64,000 bases of DNA from AP-15 sp963701815 (GCA_963701815.1 CAVPBN010000048.1:1-64000), one strand, 5' to 3'; counted from the first letter of the stretch, positions 17,003-26,760 are shown. The notes: a model not told the origin generated them from the letters alone. Made by a program: numbers and translations.

Positions 17003-20000
17003 ATGACCCATTTCCTCGACTACCTCGCCGATCGCGTCGTGCTGTGCGACGGGGCGATGGGGACCCAGGTGCAAGCGCGCGATCTCGACATCGAGAGCGA
17101 TTTTCTCGGCAATGAAAACTGCACCGAGATCCTGTGCGAGAGCCGCCCGGACCTGATCCGCGAGATCCATCGCGATTACCTGCGGGCCGGCTGCGACGCG
17201 GTGCAGACCAACAGTTTCGGCGGCTCGCCGATCACCCTCGGCGAGTTCGGGCTCGCCGATCGCGCCTTTGCCTTGAACCGGCGCGCCGCCGAGATCGCCC
17301 GCGAAGCCGTAGGCGAATTCGCCGGTGACGGTCGCAGCCGTTTTGTACTGGGCTCGGTCGGGCCGGGGACCCGGCTGCCGTCGCTTGGCCACATCGCCTA
17401 TCGGGAACTCGAAGACGCGTTGGCGATCCAATGCGGCGGGCTGATTGCCGGAACGGTCGACGCGATCGTGATCGAGACCTGCCAGGACCCGCTGCAGATC
17501 AAGGCAGCGGTCAACGGGGCCCGGCGGGCGCGCGAGGACGCGCACCGGGAGACGCCGATCCTGGTCCAGGTCACGGTCGAAACCACCGGCGCTTTGCTGG
17601 TCGGCGCCGATATCGCAGCCGCGGCAACGATCATTCGGGCGCTCGACGTGCCGGTGATCGGCCTCAATTGCGCGACCGGCCCGCGCGAGATGGCCGAGCA
17701 CGTCAAATGGCTCGGCGAGAATTGGCCGGGGATGATCTCGGTCCAGCCCAATGCCGGGTTGCCGGAACTGATCGCCGGCCATGCCCGATACCCGCTCGGC
17801 CCGGCCGAACTGACGCAATGGCTCGAACGATTTGTCGTCGAGGACGGGGTGGCGATGATCGGCGGCTGCTGCGGCACCGAAGCCGCGCACATCGCGGCGC
17901 TCGATGCGATGCTGCGGCGCCTCGGCCGCGACCGCGCCCGGCCGGCGCCGCGGCGGCGCAACCCGGTCTGGGTCCCGGCGGTCGCTTCGCTCTATGGTCA
18001 GGTGGCGTTGCGTCAAGAAAACGCCTGGTTGTCGATCGGCGAACGGTGCAACGCCAACGGTTCGCGCAAGTTCCGCCAGTTGCAGGAGCAAGGCGACTGG
18101 GACGGCTGCATCGAGATGGGCCGCGAGCAGGTCAAGGAAGGCTCGCATACGCTCGATTTATGCACCGCCTTTGTCGGCCGCGACGAGGTCGCCGACATGA
18201 CCCAGGCGGTGACGCGCATGCGCGGCGCGGTCAACGCGCCGCTCGTCATCGACTCGACCGAATACCCGGTGCTGGAAGCCGCGCTGCAGCTTTACGGCGG
18301 CAAGCCGATCATCAACTCGATCAATTTCGAGGATGGCGAGGAGGCCGCCGCCAAGCGGCTTAAGCTGGCGCGCCATTTCGGCGCCGCGGTCATCGCGCTG
18401 ACGATCGACGAGAGCGGCATGGCCAAGGAGGTCGAGCACAAGCTCGCGCTGGCCCGCCGGCTCTACGATTTCGCCTGCGTCAGGCACGGGCTGCCGCCCG
18501 CCGACCTGCTGTTCGACCCGCTGACCTTTACGATCTGCACCGGCAATGCGGACGACCGCAAGCTCGGCCTGGCGACGCTGGACGCGATCGAGCAGATCGC
18601 CCAGGCGCTGCCCGAGTGCCAGATCATCCTCGGCCTGTCGAACATCTCGTTCGGTCTCAACCCGCCGGCGCGGCAGATCCTGAACTCGGTCTTCCTCGAC
18701 CATGCGCTGCGCCGCGGGCTGACCGGCGCCATCGTTCATTTCTCGCGGATCATGCCGTTGCACCGGATCCCGCCGGAGGAACTGCGCGTCGCCGAGGACC
18801 TGATCTTCGACCGCCGACACGAGGGCTACGACCCGCTGCACGCCTTTATCGGGCTGTTCGACAACCGCACCGCCGAGAAGAGCGAAAAGAAGAGCCGTCC
18901 GGAACAACTCGAAGACCGGCTGGCGCAGCGCATCGTCGACGGCGACCGGCAGGGGCTCGACATCGATCTCGATCTGGCGATGACCCGCTGGAAGCCGCTC
19001 GACATCATCAACAACATCCTGCTCGACGGCATGAAGACGGTCGGCGAACTGTTTGGTGCCGGCAAGATGCAGCTCCCCTTTGTGCTGCAATCGGCCGAGA
19101 CGATGAAGGCCGCCGTCCGGTTTCTCGAACCGCATATGGAACGGGTCGCGGGCGAGGAGAGGGGCACCATCGTGCTGGCGACGGTGCGCGGCGACGTGCA
19201 CGACATCGGCAAGAACCTGGTCGACATCATTCTGACCAACAACGGCTACCGGGTCGTCAATCTCGGCATCAAGCAGCCGATCGGCGCGATCCTCGATGCC
19301 GCGGTTGCCCACAAGGCCGACGCGATCGGCATGTCGGGCCTCTTGGTCAAATCGACCGTGGTCATGCGCGAGAACCTCGAAGAGATGAGCCGCCAGGGGC
19401 TCGATCTGCCGGTTGTGCTCGGCGGTGCGGCGTTGACCCGGCGCTATGTCGAGGAAGATTGCGTCAAGGCCTACCAGGCCGGCCGGGTCGCCTATGCGCG
19501 CGACGCCTTCGACGGTCTCGGTCTGATGGAAAAGATCGTCAACGGCCGGTTCGACGACCATCTCGACGAGACCCGCCGCAAGAACGAGGGCCGGCCGAAG
19601 AACCCGACCCGCAAGCTCGGGCGCGCCGCCGACCCGCGTCCGTTGCGCCCGATCGATCTCGACGAGATCCGCCTGCGCCGGGCCGAGCTGACCGGCAACG
19701 TTCCGGTGCCGCAGCCGCCGTTTTGGGGGCCGCGCACGATCGAGCGGATTTCGCCCAAGGCGGTGGCGCCGTACCTGAACGAGCGCATGCTCTACCAGTT
19801 CCAATGGGGTTATCGCAAAGACGGCAAGTCTTTGGCCGAATACCGCGAATGGGCGCGCGACGAATTGCGCCCGGTGCTGACGCGGATCCTCGATATCGCA
19901 ATCCGCGAGGAAATCCTGATGCCGCGGGCCGCCTACGGCTATTGGCCGTGCGCCGCCGAAGGCAACGACGTGATCCTGTTCGACGATGACGGGCGTCGCG

Positions 20001-20497
20001 AACTGACCCGGTTTTCGTTTCCCCGCCAGAACAAGCAGGGCGGTCTCTGCATCGCCGATTTCTTTCGCGACGTCGACGCCGCCGAGCGCGATGTGATCGG
20101 CCTGCAGGTGGTGACGATGGGGCGGCGCGCCTCCGAGGCGGCGCGCGAGTGGTTCGCCCAGGACCGCTACCAGGATTACCTCTACCTGCACGGCCTGTCG
20201 GTCGAAATGGCCGAGGCCCTGGCCGAGTACCTGCACCGGCGGATCCGCGGCGAACTCGGTTTCGCCGCCGACGAGGCGCGCGACACCGAGGCGATGCTGG
20301 CGCAGGGCTATCGCGGCAGCCGCTATTCCTTCGGCTATCCGGCCTGCCCCAACCTCGCCGACCAGAAGCAGCTGCTCGAACTGCTGCGCGCCGACGAGAT
20401 CGGCATCGCGCTCTCCGAGGAGGACCAGCTCGATCCCGAGCAGTCGACCTCGGCCATCGTCGTCCACCACCCCCAGGCGAAATATTTTTCGGTGTAG
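17003..20497 (+). CDS. metH: Cobalamin-dependent methionine synthase MetH
   Basis: 1164 residues in one intact chain with all four modules. The homocysteine-binding domain (CDGAMGTQVQ) has zinc Cys in GLNCATG and GGCCGTEAAH (about residue 288). The pterin-binding domain contains GERCNANGSRKFRQL, and the cobalamin domain has DVHDIGKN (about 730) with the His that ligates cobalt. The C-terminal SAM-binding activation domain includes ERMLYQFQWGYR and RYSFGYPACPNL. It transfers the methyl group from 5-methyl-THF to homocysteine. Fused single-chain MetH differs from the split forms known in some alphaproteobacteria. It ends the ArsR/methyltransferase-metF-metH operon. Confidence 0.95.
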   Translation: MTHFLDYLADRVVLCDGAMGTQVQARDLDIESDFLGNENCTEILCESRPDLIREIHRDYLRAGCDAVQTNSFGGSPITLGEFGLADRAFALNRRAAEIAREAVGEFAGDGRSRFVLGSVGPGTRLPSLGHIAYRELEDALAIQCGGLIAGTVDAIVIETCQDPLQIKAAVNGARRAREDAHRETPILVQVTVETTGALLVGADIAAAATIIRALDVPVIGLNCATGPREMAEHVKWLGENWPGMISVQPNAGLPELIAGHARYPLGPAELTQWLERFVVEDGVAMIGGCCGTEAAHIAALDAMLRRLGRDRARPAPRRRNPVWVPAVASLYGQVALRQENAWLSIGERCNANGSRKFRQLQEQGDWDGCIEMGREQVKEGSHTLDLCTAFVGRDEVADMTQAVTRMRGAVNAPLVIDSTEYPVLEAALQLYGGKPIINSINFEDGEEAAAKRLKLARHFGAAVIALTIDESGMAKEVEHKLALARRLYDFACVRHGLPPADLLFDPLTFTICTGNADDRKLGLATLDAIEQIAQALPECQIILGLSNISFGLNPPARQILNSVFLDHALRRGLTGAIVHFSRIMPLHRIPPEELRVAEDLIFDRRHEGYDPLHAFIGLFDNRTAEKSEKKSRPEQLEDRLAQRIVDGDRQGLDIDLDLAMTRWKPLDIINNILLDGMKTVGELFGAGKMQLPFVLQSAETMKAAVRFLEPHMERVAGEERGTIVLATVRGDVHDIGKNLVDIILTNNGYRVVNLGIKQPIGAILDAAVAHKADAIGMSGLLVKSTVVMRENLEEMSRQGLDLPVVLGGAALTRRYVEEDCVKAYQAGRVAYARDAFDGLGLMEKIVNGRFDDHLDETRRKNEGRPKNPTRKLGRAADPRPLRPIDLDEIRLRRAELTGNVPVPQPPFWGPRTIERISPKAVAPYLNERMLYQFQWGYRKDGKSLAEYREWARDELRPVLTRILDIAIREEILMPRAAYGYWPCAAEGNDVILFDDDGRRELTRFSFPRQNKQGGLCIADFFRDVDAAERDVIGLQVVTMGRRASEAAREWFAQDRYQDYLYLHGLSVEMAEALAEYLHRRIRGELGFAADEARDTEAMLAQGYRGSRYSFGYPACPNLADQKQLLELLRADEIGIALSEEDQLDPEQSTSAIVVHHPQAKYFSV

Positions 20498-20616
20498 GAC
20501 ACGGCGGCGGCGCAGCGCAGTCGTCGCGACGCGGGCCGCCGCCCGTGGCTGCGTTCATCGAAAGATTACCTGTCCGTCGCAGGATGCGATTTGCCGCGAG
20601 TCGAAAGGAGGCTTCG

Positions 20617-21728
20617 TTGTCTGCATCCACGGTAGTTCGGATGGTTTCCGCCGCCGCCATGCTCTCGATCCCGGCGCTGATGGTGTCGCCCGCCGTCGCC
20701 GGCACGACCTTGACCTTGCCCGCGATCGGCTCGGGCGCGGTCGACGGGTCCGCCCTGACGATCACCAACACTCAGGCTTTTCTCGGCAGCGGTCATCCGC
20801 AACCCTTTGGCGTCAAAGGTTTCGCCACCGGTCGCGGCTCCGGCGGCGTGCTGGGCCAGACGACCAAGAGGGACAGCATCGGGGTCTACGGCCTCAACAG
20901 CGGCACCGGCCTCGGCGGCTATTTCGTGCTGAGCGGGACCGGGGCGGCCGACGGCGACAGCGCGCTGGAGGGGCTCAACTCCGGCGGCAGCAAGACCGTC
21001 AACGGTCCTTACGGCAATGCCGGCTTTTTCGAGATCGGCAATGTCCGCAACACCGATACCGCCGTCTTCATCGAAACCTTCGGCAACGGCACCGCGCTGC
21101 ATGCCGAAACCCACGGCGCCGAAACCGCGTCGGCAGCCGAGGGGTATGATTATTCGTCGATCGGCGGGACCGGGGTATTCGGATACTCGCTGCTCGGCAC
21201 CGCCGCCGAGTTCATTCACGGCTCGGGCGGCAACAACCGCTGCACCTATGACGGCGCCTCCTCGGGTTGGAATTGCACGGCTTCGGCGGCGATGATGGAC
21301 AATTTCTCGCCGGTCGATCTCAACGCAATGCTCGATCGTCTCGAGGCCATGCCGATCGCCTATTTCAGCACCAGGGGCGCCAAGCTGCCGATGCGCGAAC
21401 TCGGACCTTCGGCCGAGGATTTTCGAACGGCCTTCGACTCTCGGCCGGGACGATAAAAGCATCGCCGAGGGCAACGCCAGCGGCGTCGCCCTGGCCGCGG
21501 CCAAGGGACTTTATCAAAGGCTCAAGGCGGACGCCGCAGCGATCGCCGCGCAAAGCGAGAAGATCGCTGCCGACCGCGAGACGATGGCGAGGCAAGGTCA
21601 AAGGATCGCAGCGCTGGAACGGGAGCTGGCGTCGCAAAAGAGCCGAACTGGCGAGCATGGCGGCGACGGTGACGCGGGTTGCGCGCTCGATCGAGATCAG
21701 AGACGCGATGCTGTCTTCGGCGCGATAG
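20617..21728 (+). CDS. Secreted repeat protein with chaperone-like/coiled-coil C-terminus, two frameshifts
   Basis: TTG start at 20617 with a strong AAAGGAGG six bases upstream, then a signal peptide (MVSAAAMLSIPALMVSPAVA). The body is Gly/Ala/Ser-rich with short repeats (GVLGQTTKRDSIGVYGLNSG, GTGLGGYF, GGTGVFGYS) like tail-fibre or surface-adhesin beta structures. It ends with NFSPVDLNAMLDRLEAMPIA, resembling the start of S74/tail-fibre chaperone domains. The first frame stops at 21456; one-base shifts near 21440 and 21645 continue it through KSIAEGNASGVALAAAKGL, a long heptad coiled coil (AAQSEKIAADRETMARQG) and an end at 21728. Function unknown; a surface-exposed trimer is a guess. Confidence 0.55.
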
Positions 21729-21888
21729 CCTGGTCGCGCGCCGGGGCCCCGACCCAAGGGCAACCGCCGGCAACACTCCGCTTCGCCTTCCGGCCGAGCG
21801 GCGCGTCCGCCGCCCGCGTTGCCTTCAGCATGCGCGTCGACGGCTGATCCGGGAGCGGCGTCCCTTGGATCTCCCCCGTCCGAACCCT

Positions 21889-21917
21889 GCCCTCTTCCAG
21901 CAATGTCGAAAGAGGGC
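21889..21917. terminator. Possible bidirectional terminator
   Basis: GCCCTCTT (21889-21896) and AAGAGGGC (21910-21917) form a perfect 8-bp stem with a 13-base loop between two convergent genes. There is no strong T-run. Confidence 0.35.
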
Positions 21918-21941
21918 GGCGATCGAAGGCGGGCGCCGATC

Positions 21942-22352
21942 CTACGACCGCTGGACCAGCTCGATGCGGTAGCCGTCCGGGTCTTCGATAAACGCGATGA
22001 CCGAGCCGCCATGCGCCATCGGTCCGGCCGGGCGCGGGATCTTGACCCCGGCCGTCGCCAAGCGCTCGCAGGTCTTGTAGACATCGGGGACGCCGAGGGC
22101 GAGGTGGCCGAAGGCGCTGCCGAGATTGTAGGGCTCGGCCTGCTCCCAATTATGGGTCAATTCGAGCACCGTATTGTCGGTTTCGTCGCCATAACCGACA
22201 AAGGCGAGCGTGAACTTGCCGGTCGGATAGTCGCGTTTGCGCAAGACCTGCATCCCGAGCTGCTCGGTATAGAATTTGAGCGACGCGTCGAGGTCTCGGA
22301 CGCGGATCATCGTGTGCAGATAGCGGAATTTGTCGGTATCGGCTGTCGTCAT
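21942..22352 (-). CDS. gloA: Lactoylglutathione lyase (glyoxalase I)
   Basis: 136 residues, VOC fold. YLHTMIRVRDLDASLKFYTE gives the first metal His and the substrate region, then VLELTHNWE, GSAFGHLALGVPDVY (second His) and FIEDPDGYRIELVQ (final Glu) complete the metal site. It isomerises the methylglyoxal-glutathione adduct to S-lactoylglutathione. It starts 12 bases after the lpxB stop and so is the last gene of the long minus-strand operon. Confidence 0.92.
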   Translation of the reverse strand: MTTADTDKFRYLHTMIRVRDLDASLKFYTEQLGMQVLRKRDYPTGKFTLAFVGYGDETDNTVLELTHNWEQAEPYNLGSAFGHLALGVPDVYKTCERLATAGVKIPRPAGPMAHGGSVIAFIEDPDGYRIELVQRS

Positions 22353-22364
22353 CGTAATCCTCCA

Positions 22365-23561
22365 TCAGGGTGAAGCGGATGCCGGATCGCGGCAGCGGCG
22401 GGTCGCGAGGATGTGCAGCACCTGATCGGCGGCGCGCAGGCTCGGCGGCACGCCGCCGGCTTCGAGACGCCGCATCGCGCTATCATAGCCGCGCCGATGC
22501 TCGGCGCGAACCTGTTCGTCGCGGACGAGTTCCCCCAGCGCCGAGGCGATCCGCTCCGGCGTGCAATCCGCCCCCAGCAATTCCGTAACCAGCGGCTCCG
22601 GCGACAGCAGGTTGACGAGGTTCACCTGGCGGATTTTGACGACCCGGTGCAGCAGCTGTTCGGTCAACGGGTTCAGGCGATAGCTGACGACCATCGGCAG
22701 CCCGGCCATGGCCAGTTCCAGCGCGACCGAGCCGGACGCCGCCAGGGCCGCGGTGCTGGCGGCGAAGGCGTCGTATTTCGAATCGGTCCCGTGCACCACG
22801 ATCGGCATTCCGGGCCAAGCCGTGACGGCGGCCCCGACCGCCGCCGCCACCGTCGGCACCGTCGGCACCACCACGCGGAAGCGGCCGATCATTGCCCGCA
22901 GCCGATCGAGCCCGGCGCCGAAGATCGGCAGCAGCCGCCGCACCTCGCCGCTCCGGCTGCCCGGCAGCACCGTGATCAGCAACTCGTCTTCGGCCAGCCC
23001 GTAGACTGCACGAAACCGGCGGCCGTCGCCGCGCTCGGCGCCGCTCTCGAGAACCGGATGGCCGACAAAGCTGCAGGACAGCCCGACCCGCTCGAAATAG
23101 GGCGGTTCGAACGGCAGCAACGTCATCAGATGATCGTACCAGCGGGCCATGCGCCGCGCCCGTCCGGCGCGCCACGCCCAGACCATCGGGGCGACGTAAT
23201 GAATGAGCGGCACGATCTCGCCGCGGCGGCGCAGCCGCTGGGCGATTCGCCAACTGAACCCGGAACTGTCGATCGTCACCACGGCATCGGGGCGCATGGC
23301 GCAGATCGCCGCGACGGTTTCCCGCACCCGGCGCAGGATCAGCCGGGCACGCGGCAATACCTCCGCGACCCCGAGTACGGCGAGGTCGCCGATCGGGACC
23401 AGGCTGTCCACCCCCTGCTCGCGCATGTGTTCGCCCCCAACCCCGGCAACCCGCAATTGGCCGCCGGTCCGCTGCCGCAAAGCCGCGATCAGCGAGCCGC
23501 CCAGCACATCCCCCGAGGGTTCCCCGGCGACGATGAAGATCAAGGGTCCGGTTTGCGTCAC
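22365..23561 (-). CDS. lpxB: Lipid-A-disaccharide synthase LpxB
   Basis: 398 residues, GT19 glycosyltransferase joining UDP-2,3-diacylglucosamine and lipid X to the lipid A disaccharide. Features are FIVAGEPSGDVLGGSLIAAL at the N-terminus, GVGGEHMREQG, IHYVAPMVWAWR, LPFEPPYFE, the VGHPVLE segment, LLPGSRSGEVRRLLPIF and SGSVALELAMAGLPMVVSYR. The GTG at 23561 is the likely start. It is preceded by lpxI with a gap of 36 bases. Confidence 0.95.
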   Translation of the reverse strand: MTQTGPLIFIVAGEPSGDVLGGSLIAALRQRTGGQLRVAGVGGEHMREQGVDSLVPIGDLAVLGVAEVLPRARLILRRVRETVAAICAMRPDAVVTIDSSGFSWRIAQRLRRRGEIVPLIHYVAPMVWAWRAGRARRMARWYDHLMTLLPFEPPYFERVGLSCSFVGHPVLESGAERGDGRRFRAVYGLAEDELLITVLPGSRSGEVRRLLPIFGAGLDRLRAMIGRFRVVVPTVPTVAAAVGAAVTAWPGMPIVVHGTDSKYDAFAASTAALAASGSVALELAMAGLPMVVSYRLNPLTEQLLHRVVKIRQVNLVNLLSPEPLVTELLGADCTPERIASALGELVRDEQVRAEHRRGYDSAMRRLEAGGVPPSLRAADQVLHILATRRCRDPASASP

Positions 23562-23597
23562 TCGCCGGGGTCGCCTGATTGCAGTCGCTCGGCCGAG

Positions 23598-24419
23598 CTA
23601 TGCCCGGCGGCGAAAGCCGACGACAAACAACCCGGCGCGATCGGCAGCGCGAATGACCTCGTCGCGATCGAGCACGATCGTGGCGCCGGCCTCGACGGCG
23701 ATGCCGGCGAGCCCGGTCTCCTCCGCCAGCGCCACCGTGCGCGGCCCGATCGTCGGCCGGTCGGCGCGCCGTTCCTGACCCGGCTTCTCGATCTTGACGA
23801 GGACCCCGCCGACCCCCTCGCGCCGCAGCGCGGTGCAGCGGCGCATCAGCTCGTCGGTGCCCTCGATCGCCTCGACCCCCAGCACCAGCCCCTGCTGGAT
23901 GATGACCGCCTGGCCGATATCGAGCCGCCCGAGCACGCGGGCAACGCGCCGCCCGAGGGCGATGTCCGCAGTCGACTGCGCGTCCGGGGAGACCCGACCG
24001 AACGGTCCCTCCGGCGCCTGCCCCGCGGCGAGCAGCTGGTCGGCGCCGATGACCCGAAACCCTTCGCTTTCGAGCTCGCCGACGACTGCCGACAACAGCC
24101 CGTCATCGCCGAGCGCGCGATAGCCGATGCGAGCAAAAAGTTTGGCGGCGCGCCAATCGGGCCGCATCGCCGCCAGCGATGTGCGCCGGATACCGCCGGC
24201 GAGAACCAACTCGGTCACATTATTTTCGCGCAGCAGCGCCAGACCCTTGGCGGCGGCGCCGATCCGACACCAGGCATGGGGTGCATCGGCCACCGTCGCC
24301 GGCTCGGCGGCGCCTTCGAGGGCAAGCACAAAGATGTCGCGCCCGGCGGCCCGGCAGGCTTCGATGAGCCGCCGGGGCAGGCCGCCGCCGCCGGCGATGA
24401 TGCCGAGCCTGTTCGTCAC
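23598..24419 (-). CDS. lpxI: UDP-2,3-diacylglucosamine pyrophosphatase LpxI
   Basis: 273 residues, LpxI (DUF1009) family: LGIIAGGGGLPRRLIEACRA, LVLAGGIRRTSL, GDDGLLSAVVGELESEGF, AVIIQQGLVLGVEAIEGTDE, GVLVKIEKPGQERRADRPTI and GIAVEAGATIVLDRDEV. LpxI makes lipid X from UDP-2,3-diacylglucosamine and replaces LpxH in alphaproteobacteria. The GTG at 24419 lies 4 bases after the lpxA stop. Order lpxA-lpxI-lpxB is the normal alphaproteobacterial one. Confidence 0.95.
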   Translation of the reverse strand: MTNRLGIIAGGGGLPRRLIEACRAAGRDIFVLALEGAAEPATVADAPHAWCRIGAAAKGLALLRENNVTELVLAGGIRRTSLAAMRPDWRAAKLFARIGYRALGDDGLLSAVVGELESEGFRVIGADQLLAAGQAPEGPFGRVSPDAQSTADIALGRRVARVLGRLDIGQAVIIQQGLVLGVEAIEGTDELMRRCTALRREGVGGVLVKIEKPGQERRADRPTIGPRTVALAEETGLAGIAVEAGATIVLDRDEVIRAADRAGLFVVGFRRRA

Positions 24420-24423
24420 CGGC

Positions 24424-25224
24424 CTAGCCGCCGTTGGCTGCTTTCGGCTGGCAGATCGCGCGGCTGGAATCCGCGCGGATGAACGCGACCAGATCGTCGA
24501 CCGGGGCAATCCCGCCAAAGCGCCTCTCGACCTCGTCGACGCGCTCGCTCAGCGTGCCCGCATCGCCGAACAGGCAGTTATAGGCGCTGCGCATGCCCTG
24601 AATATCCTCGCGGCTGAAGCCGCGGCGCTGCATGCCGATGATGTTGAGCCCGTTGAGACGCGCGCGGTCGCCCATGACTTGGCCATAGGGAATGACGTCG
24701 CGCTCGACCCCCGACATCCCGCCGATCATCGCATGCCGGCCGATCCTGACGAACTGATGCACGGCCGATAGCCCGCCCAATATTGCATAATCCCCGACGA
24801 CGACATGGCCGCCGAGAGTCGCGTTGTTGACGAGGATGACGTGATCGCCGATCCGGCAATCATGCGCGACATGGGCCCCGACCATGAACAGGCAATGGTC
24901 GCCAACCCGGGTAGCCATGCCGCCCCCGGCGGTGCCGGGGTTCATCGTCACATGCTCGCGGATCGTATTGTTGCGGCCGATTTCGAGCGTCGACGGCTCG
25001 CCGTCGTACTTCAAATCCTGAGTCTCGTGACCGATCGACGCGAATGGGAAGATCCGCGTCCCCTCGCCGATCGTCGTGCGCCCGTCGATCACGACATGCG
25101 ATTTGAGGCTGACCCCATGATCGAGCACGACATGCTCGCCGATCACCGAGTAGGGGCCGATGACGACATCGTCCGCCAGGCGCGCGCCTGGCGCGACCAC
25201 AGCCGTGGGATGAACCCTGGCCAT
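24424..25224 (-). CDS. lpxA: UDP-N-acetylglucosamine acyltransferase LpxA
   Basis: 266 residues, left-handed beta-helix acyltransferase that begins lipid A synthesis by 3-O-acylation of UDP-GlcNAc. The ATG at 25224 gives MARVHPTAVVAPGARLADDV, hexapeptide repeats follow, and the catalytic His region reads FMVGAHVAHDCRIGDH. The C-terminal helical part includes LNGLNIIGMQRRGFSREDI. It starts 11 bases after fabZ ends. Confidence 0.95.
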   Translation of the reverse strand: MARVHPTAVVAPGARLADDVVIGPYSVIGEHVVLDHGVSLKSHVVIDGRTTIGEGTRIFPFASIGHETQDLKYDGEPSTLEIGRNNTIREHVTMNPGTAGGGMATRVGDHCLFMVGAHVAHDCRIGDHVILVNNATLGGHVVVGDYAILGGLSAVHQFVRIGRHAMIGGMSGVERDVIPYGQVMGDRARLNGLNIIGMQRRGFSREDIQGMRSAYNCLFGDAGTLSERVDEVERRFGGIAPVDDLVAFIRADSSRAICQPKAANGG

Positions 25225-25235
25225 CCGCGGCGGGT

Positions 25236-25709
25236 CTATTCGTCCAGAATCATCGCGGCGAACACCGCTTCGGCCATCAGATTCTGCCCGACCTTGGCTC
25301 GTCCTTCGAATTTCCAGACATTGCCGCGTTGGCGCTGCTTGATCACGTGCACGTCGAGCCGGTCGCCGGGGAACACCGGACGACGAAACCGGGCATTGTC
25401 GACGCTCATGAAATAGACGAGCTTGCCTTCCGATTCCGGACCGAGCGTATGCACGACGAGGACTGCGGCGGTCTGCGCCATCGCCTCGATGATCAGCACG
25501 CCGGGCATCACCGGCCGCGCCGGGAAATGACCGCGAAAATAGTCCTCGTCGATCGACACGTTTTTGATCGCGGTGGCCCGCTCGTTGGCCACCACATCGA
25601 CGATCCTGTCGATCATCAGGAACGGCGGGCGATGCGGGATCATTTCCATGATCCGCTGGAGATCGATCTGGGCAGCCTGTTCGTCGCCGAGGGTCGGATC
25701 GTTCTTCAC
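25236..25709 (-). CDS. fabZ: 3-hydroxyacyl-ACP dehydratase FabZ
   Basis: 157 residues from the GTG at 25709, which overlaps the lpxD stop by 4 bases (GTGA). Upstream in-frame codons belong to lpxD sequence, so the longer frame is rejected. Hot-dog fold with MIPHRPPFLMIDRIVD and the catalytic His and Glu in YFRGHFPARPVMPGVLIIEA. It dehydrates beta-hydroxyacyl-ACP in fatty-acid elongation and shares the hydroxyacyl-ACP pool with LpxA and LpxD beside it. Confidence 0.95.
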   Translation of the reverse strand: MKNDPTLGDEQAAQIDLQRIMEMIPHRPPFLMIDRIVDVVANERATAIKNVSIDEDYFRGHFPARPVMPGVLIIEAMAQTAAVLVVHTLGPESEGKLVYFMSVDNARFRRPVFPGDRLDVHVIKQRQRGNVWKFEGRAKVGQNLMAEAVFAAMILDE

Positions 25710-26731
25710 CCGTCCTCGCGTTTCCTGGCAAGCCGTTGCAGTACGACTGTTTGCCTCATGAACTCGGCCAGCGGGACCGCTGGGCTGCCGCACACGGTGG
25801 AGCCGGCCGTCAGGTCGCGCATAACACCGCTCTTGGCGGCGATCCTCGCGCCGCTGCCGACGCGCAGATGGCCGGCGAACCCCACCTGCCCCCCGACCAT
25901 CACAAAATCATCGAGCTTCGTGCTTCCCGAGATGCCGACCTGACTGGCCAGGACGCAGCACCGTCCCAGCACGACATTGTGCCCGATCTGGACCAGGTTA
26001 TCAATCATCGACCCGGCGCCGATGACGGTATCGTGACCGGAGCCCCGATCGACCGTGGTGTTGGCGCCGATCTCGACAGCGTCGCCGATCAGCACCCGCC
26101 CAAGCTGCGGGACCTTGACCGGACCGGCTGGGTCGAGGGCATAGCCGAACCCGTCCTGGCCGATGCGCACGCCCGGATGCAGCACCACACGCGATCCGAT
26201 CACACAGTGGCTCAAGGTCACATTCGCGGCGATCCGGCAATCGTCGCCGATTTGGACGAAGCGTGAAATTACGGTATTGGCGCCGACCCGACAGCGCTGC
26301 CCGAGCAGCGCACCCGCTTCGATGACGACATTCGGTCCGATTTCGCAATCGGCGGGAACCACCGCCGCGGCATCGATCAGCGCGGAAGACGCCCGGCCGG
26401 CAGCCGGCGGCGGCTCGGGATAGAATGCCTGAGCCGCCCGGGCAAAGGCCTTGTAGGGTGCCGCGGCGACCAGCAGCACCCTGTCCGCGGGCGCCCGCGC
26501 CGCCGACCGCGCATCGACGAACACCGCCCCGGCGCGAGACCGCAGGAAGGCGTCGAAATATTTGCGGTTGTCGAGAAAGCTGACCTCCTCGGGGCCCGCC
26601 GTTTCGAGCGGCGCCACATCGCGAACCAGCCGCCCGCCTTGATCCGGCGGCGTCAGCCGGGCTTCGCTCAACGCCGCCAGGGCATCGAGCGTCAAGGGTC
26701 CGGCGCGATCAAAAAACCGCGGATCGGTCAT
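25706..26731 (-). CDS. lpxD: UDP-3-O-acylglucosamine N-acyltransferase LpxD
   Basis: 341 residues. The N-terminal uridine-binding domain (VSFLDNRKYFDAFLRSRAGA) is followed by hexapeptide repeats (IGPNVVIEAGALLGQRCRVG) and the catalytic His region MIDNLVQIGHNVVLGRCCVL. It adds the second acyl chain in lipid A synthesis. ATG 26731, 29 bases after skp. Confidence 0.95.
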   Translation of the reverse strand: MTDPRFFDRAGPLTLDALAALSEARLTPPDQGGRLVRDVAPLETAGPEEVSFLDNRKYFDAFLRSRAGAVFVDARSAARAPADRVLLVAAAPYKAFARAAQAFYPEPPPAAGRASSALIDAAAVVPADCEIGPNVVIEAGALLGQRCRVGANTVISRFVQIGDDCRIAANVTLSHCVIGSRVVLHPGVRIGQDGFGYALDPAGPVKVPQLGRVLIGDAVEIGANTTVDRGSGHDTVIGAGSMIDNLVQIGHNVVLGRCCVLASQVGISGSTKLDDFVMVGGQVGFAGHLRVGSGARIAAKSGVMRDLTAGSTVCGSPAVPLAEFMRQTVVLQRLARKREDG

Positions 26732-26760
26732 CTGCGGCAGCCCAGGCCGAATGCCCAGCC

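Noticed and set aside
18158..20470. 770-codon open frame antisense to metH
   Set aside because: It lies wholly opposite the intact, highly conserved metH and has the composition of a GC-rich shadow frame; no recognisable domain.
22413..24482. 689-codon plus-strand frame across lpxB and lpxI
   Set aside because: Low-complexity shadow of two well-identified minus-strand genes.
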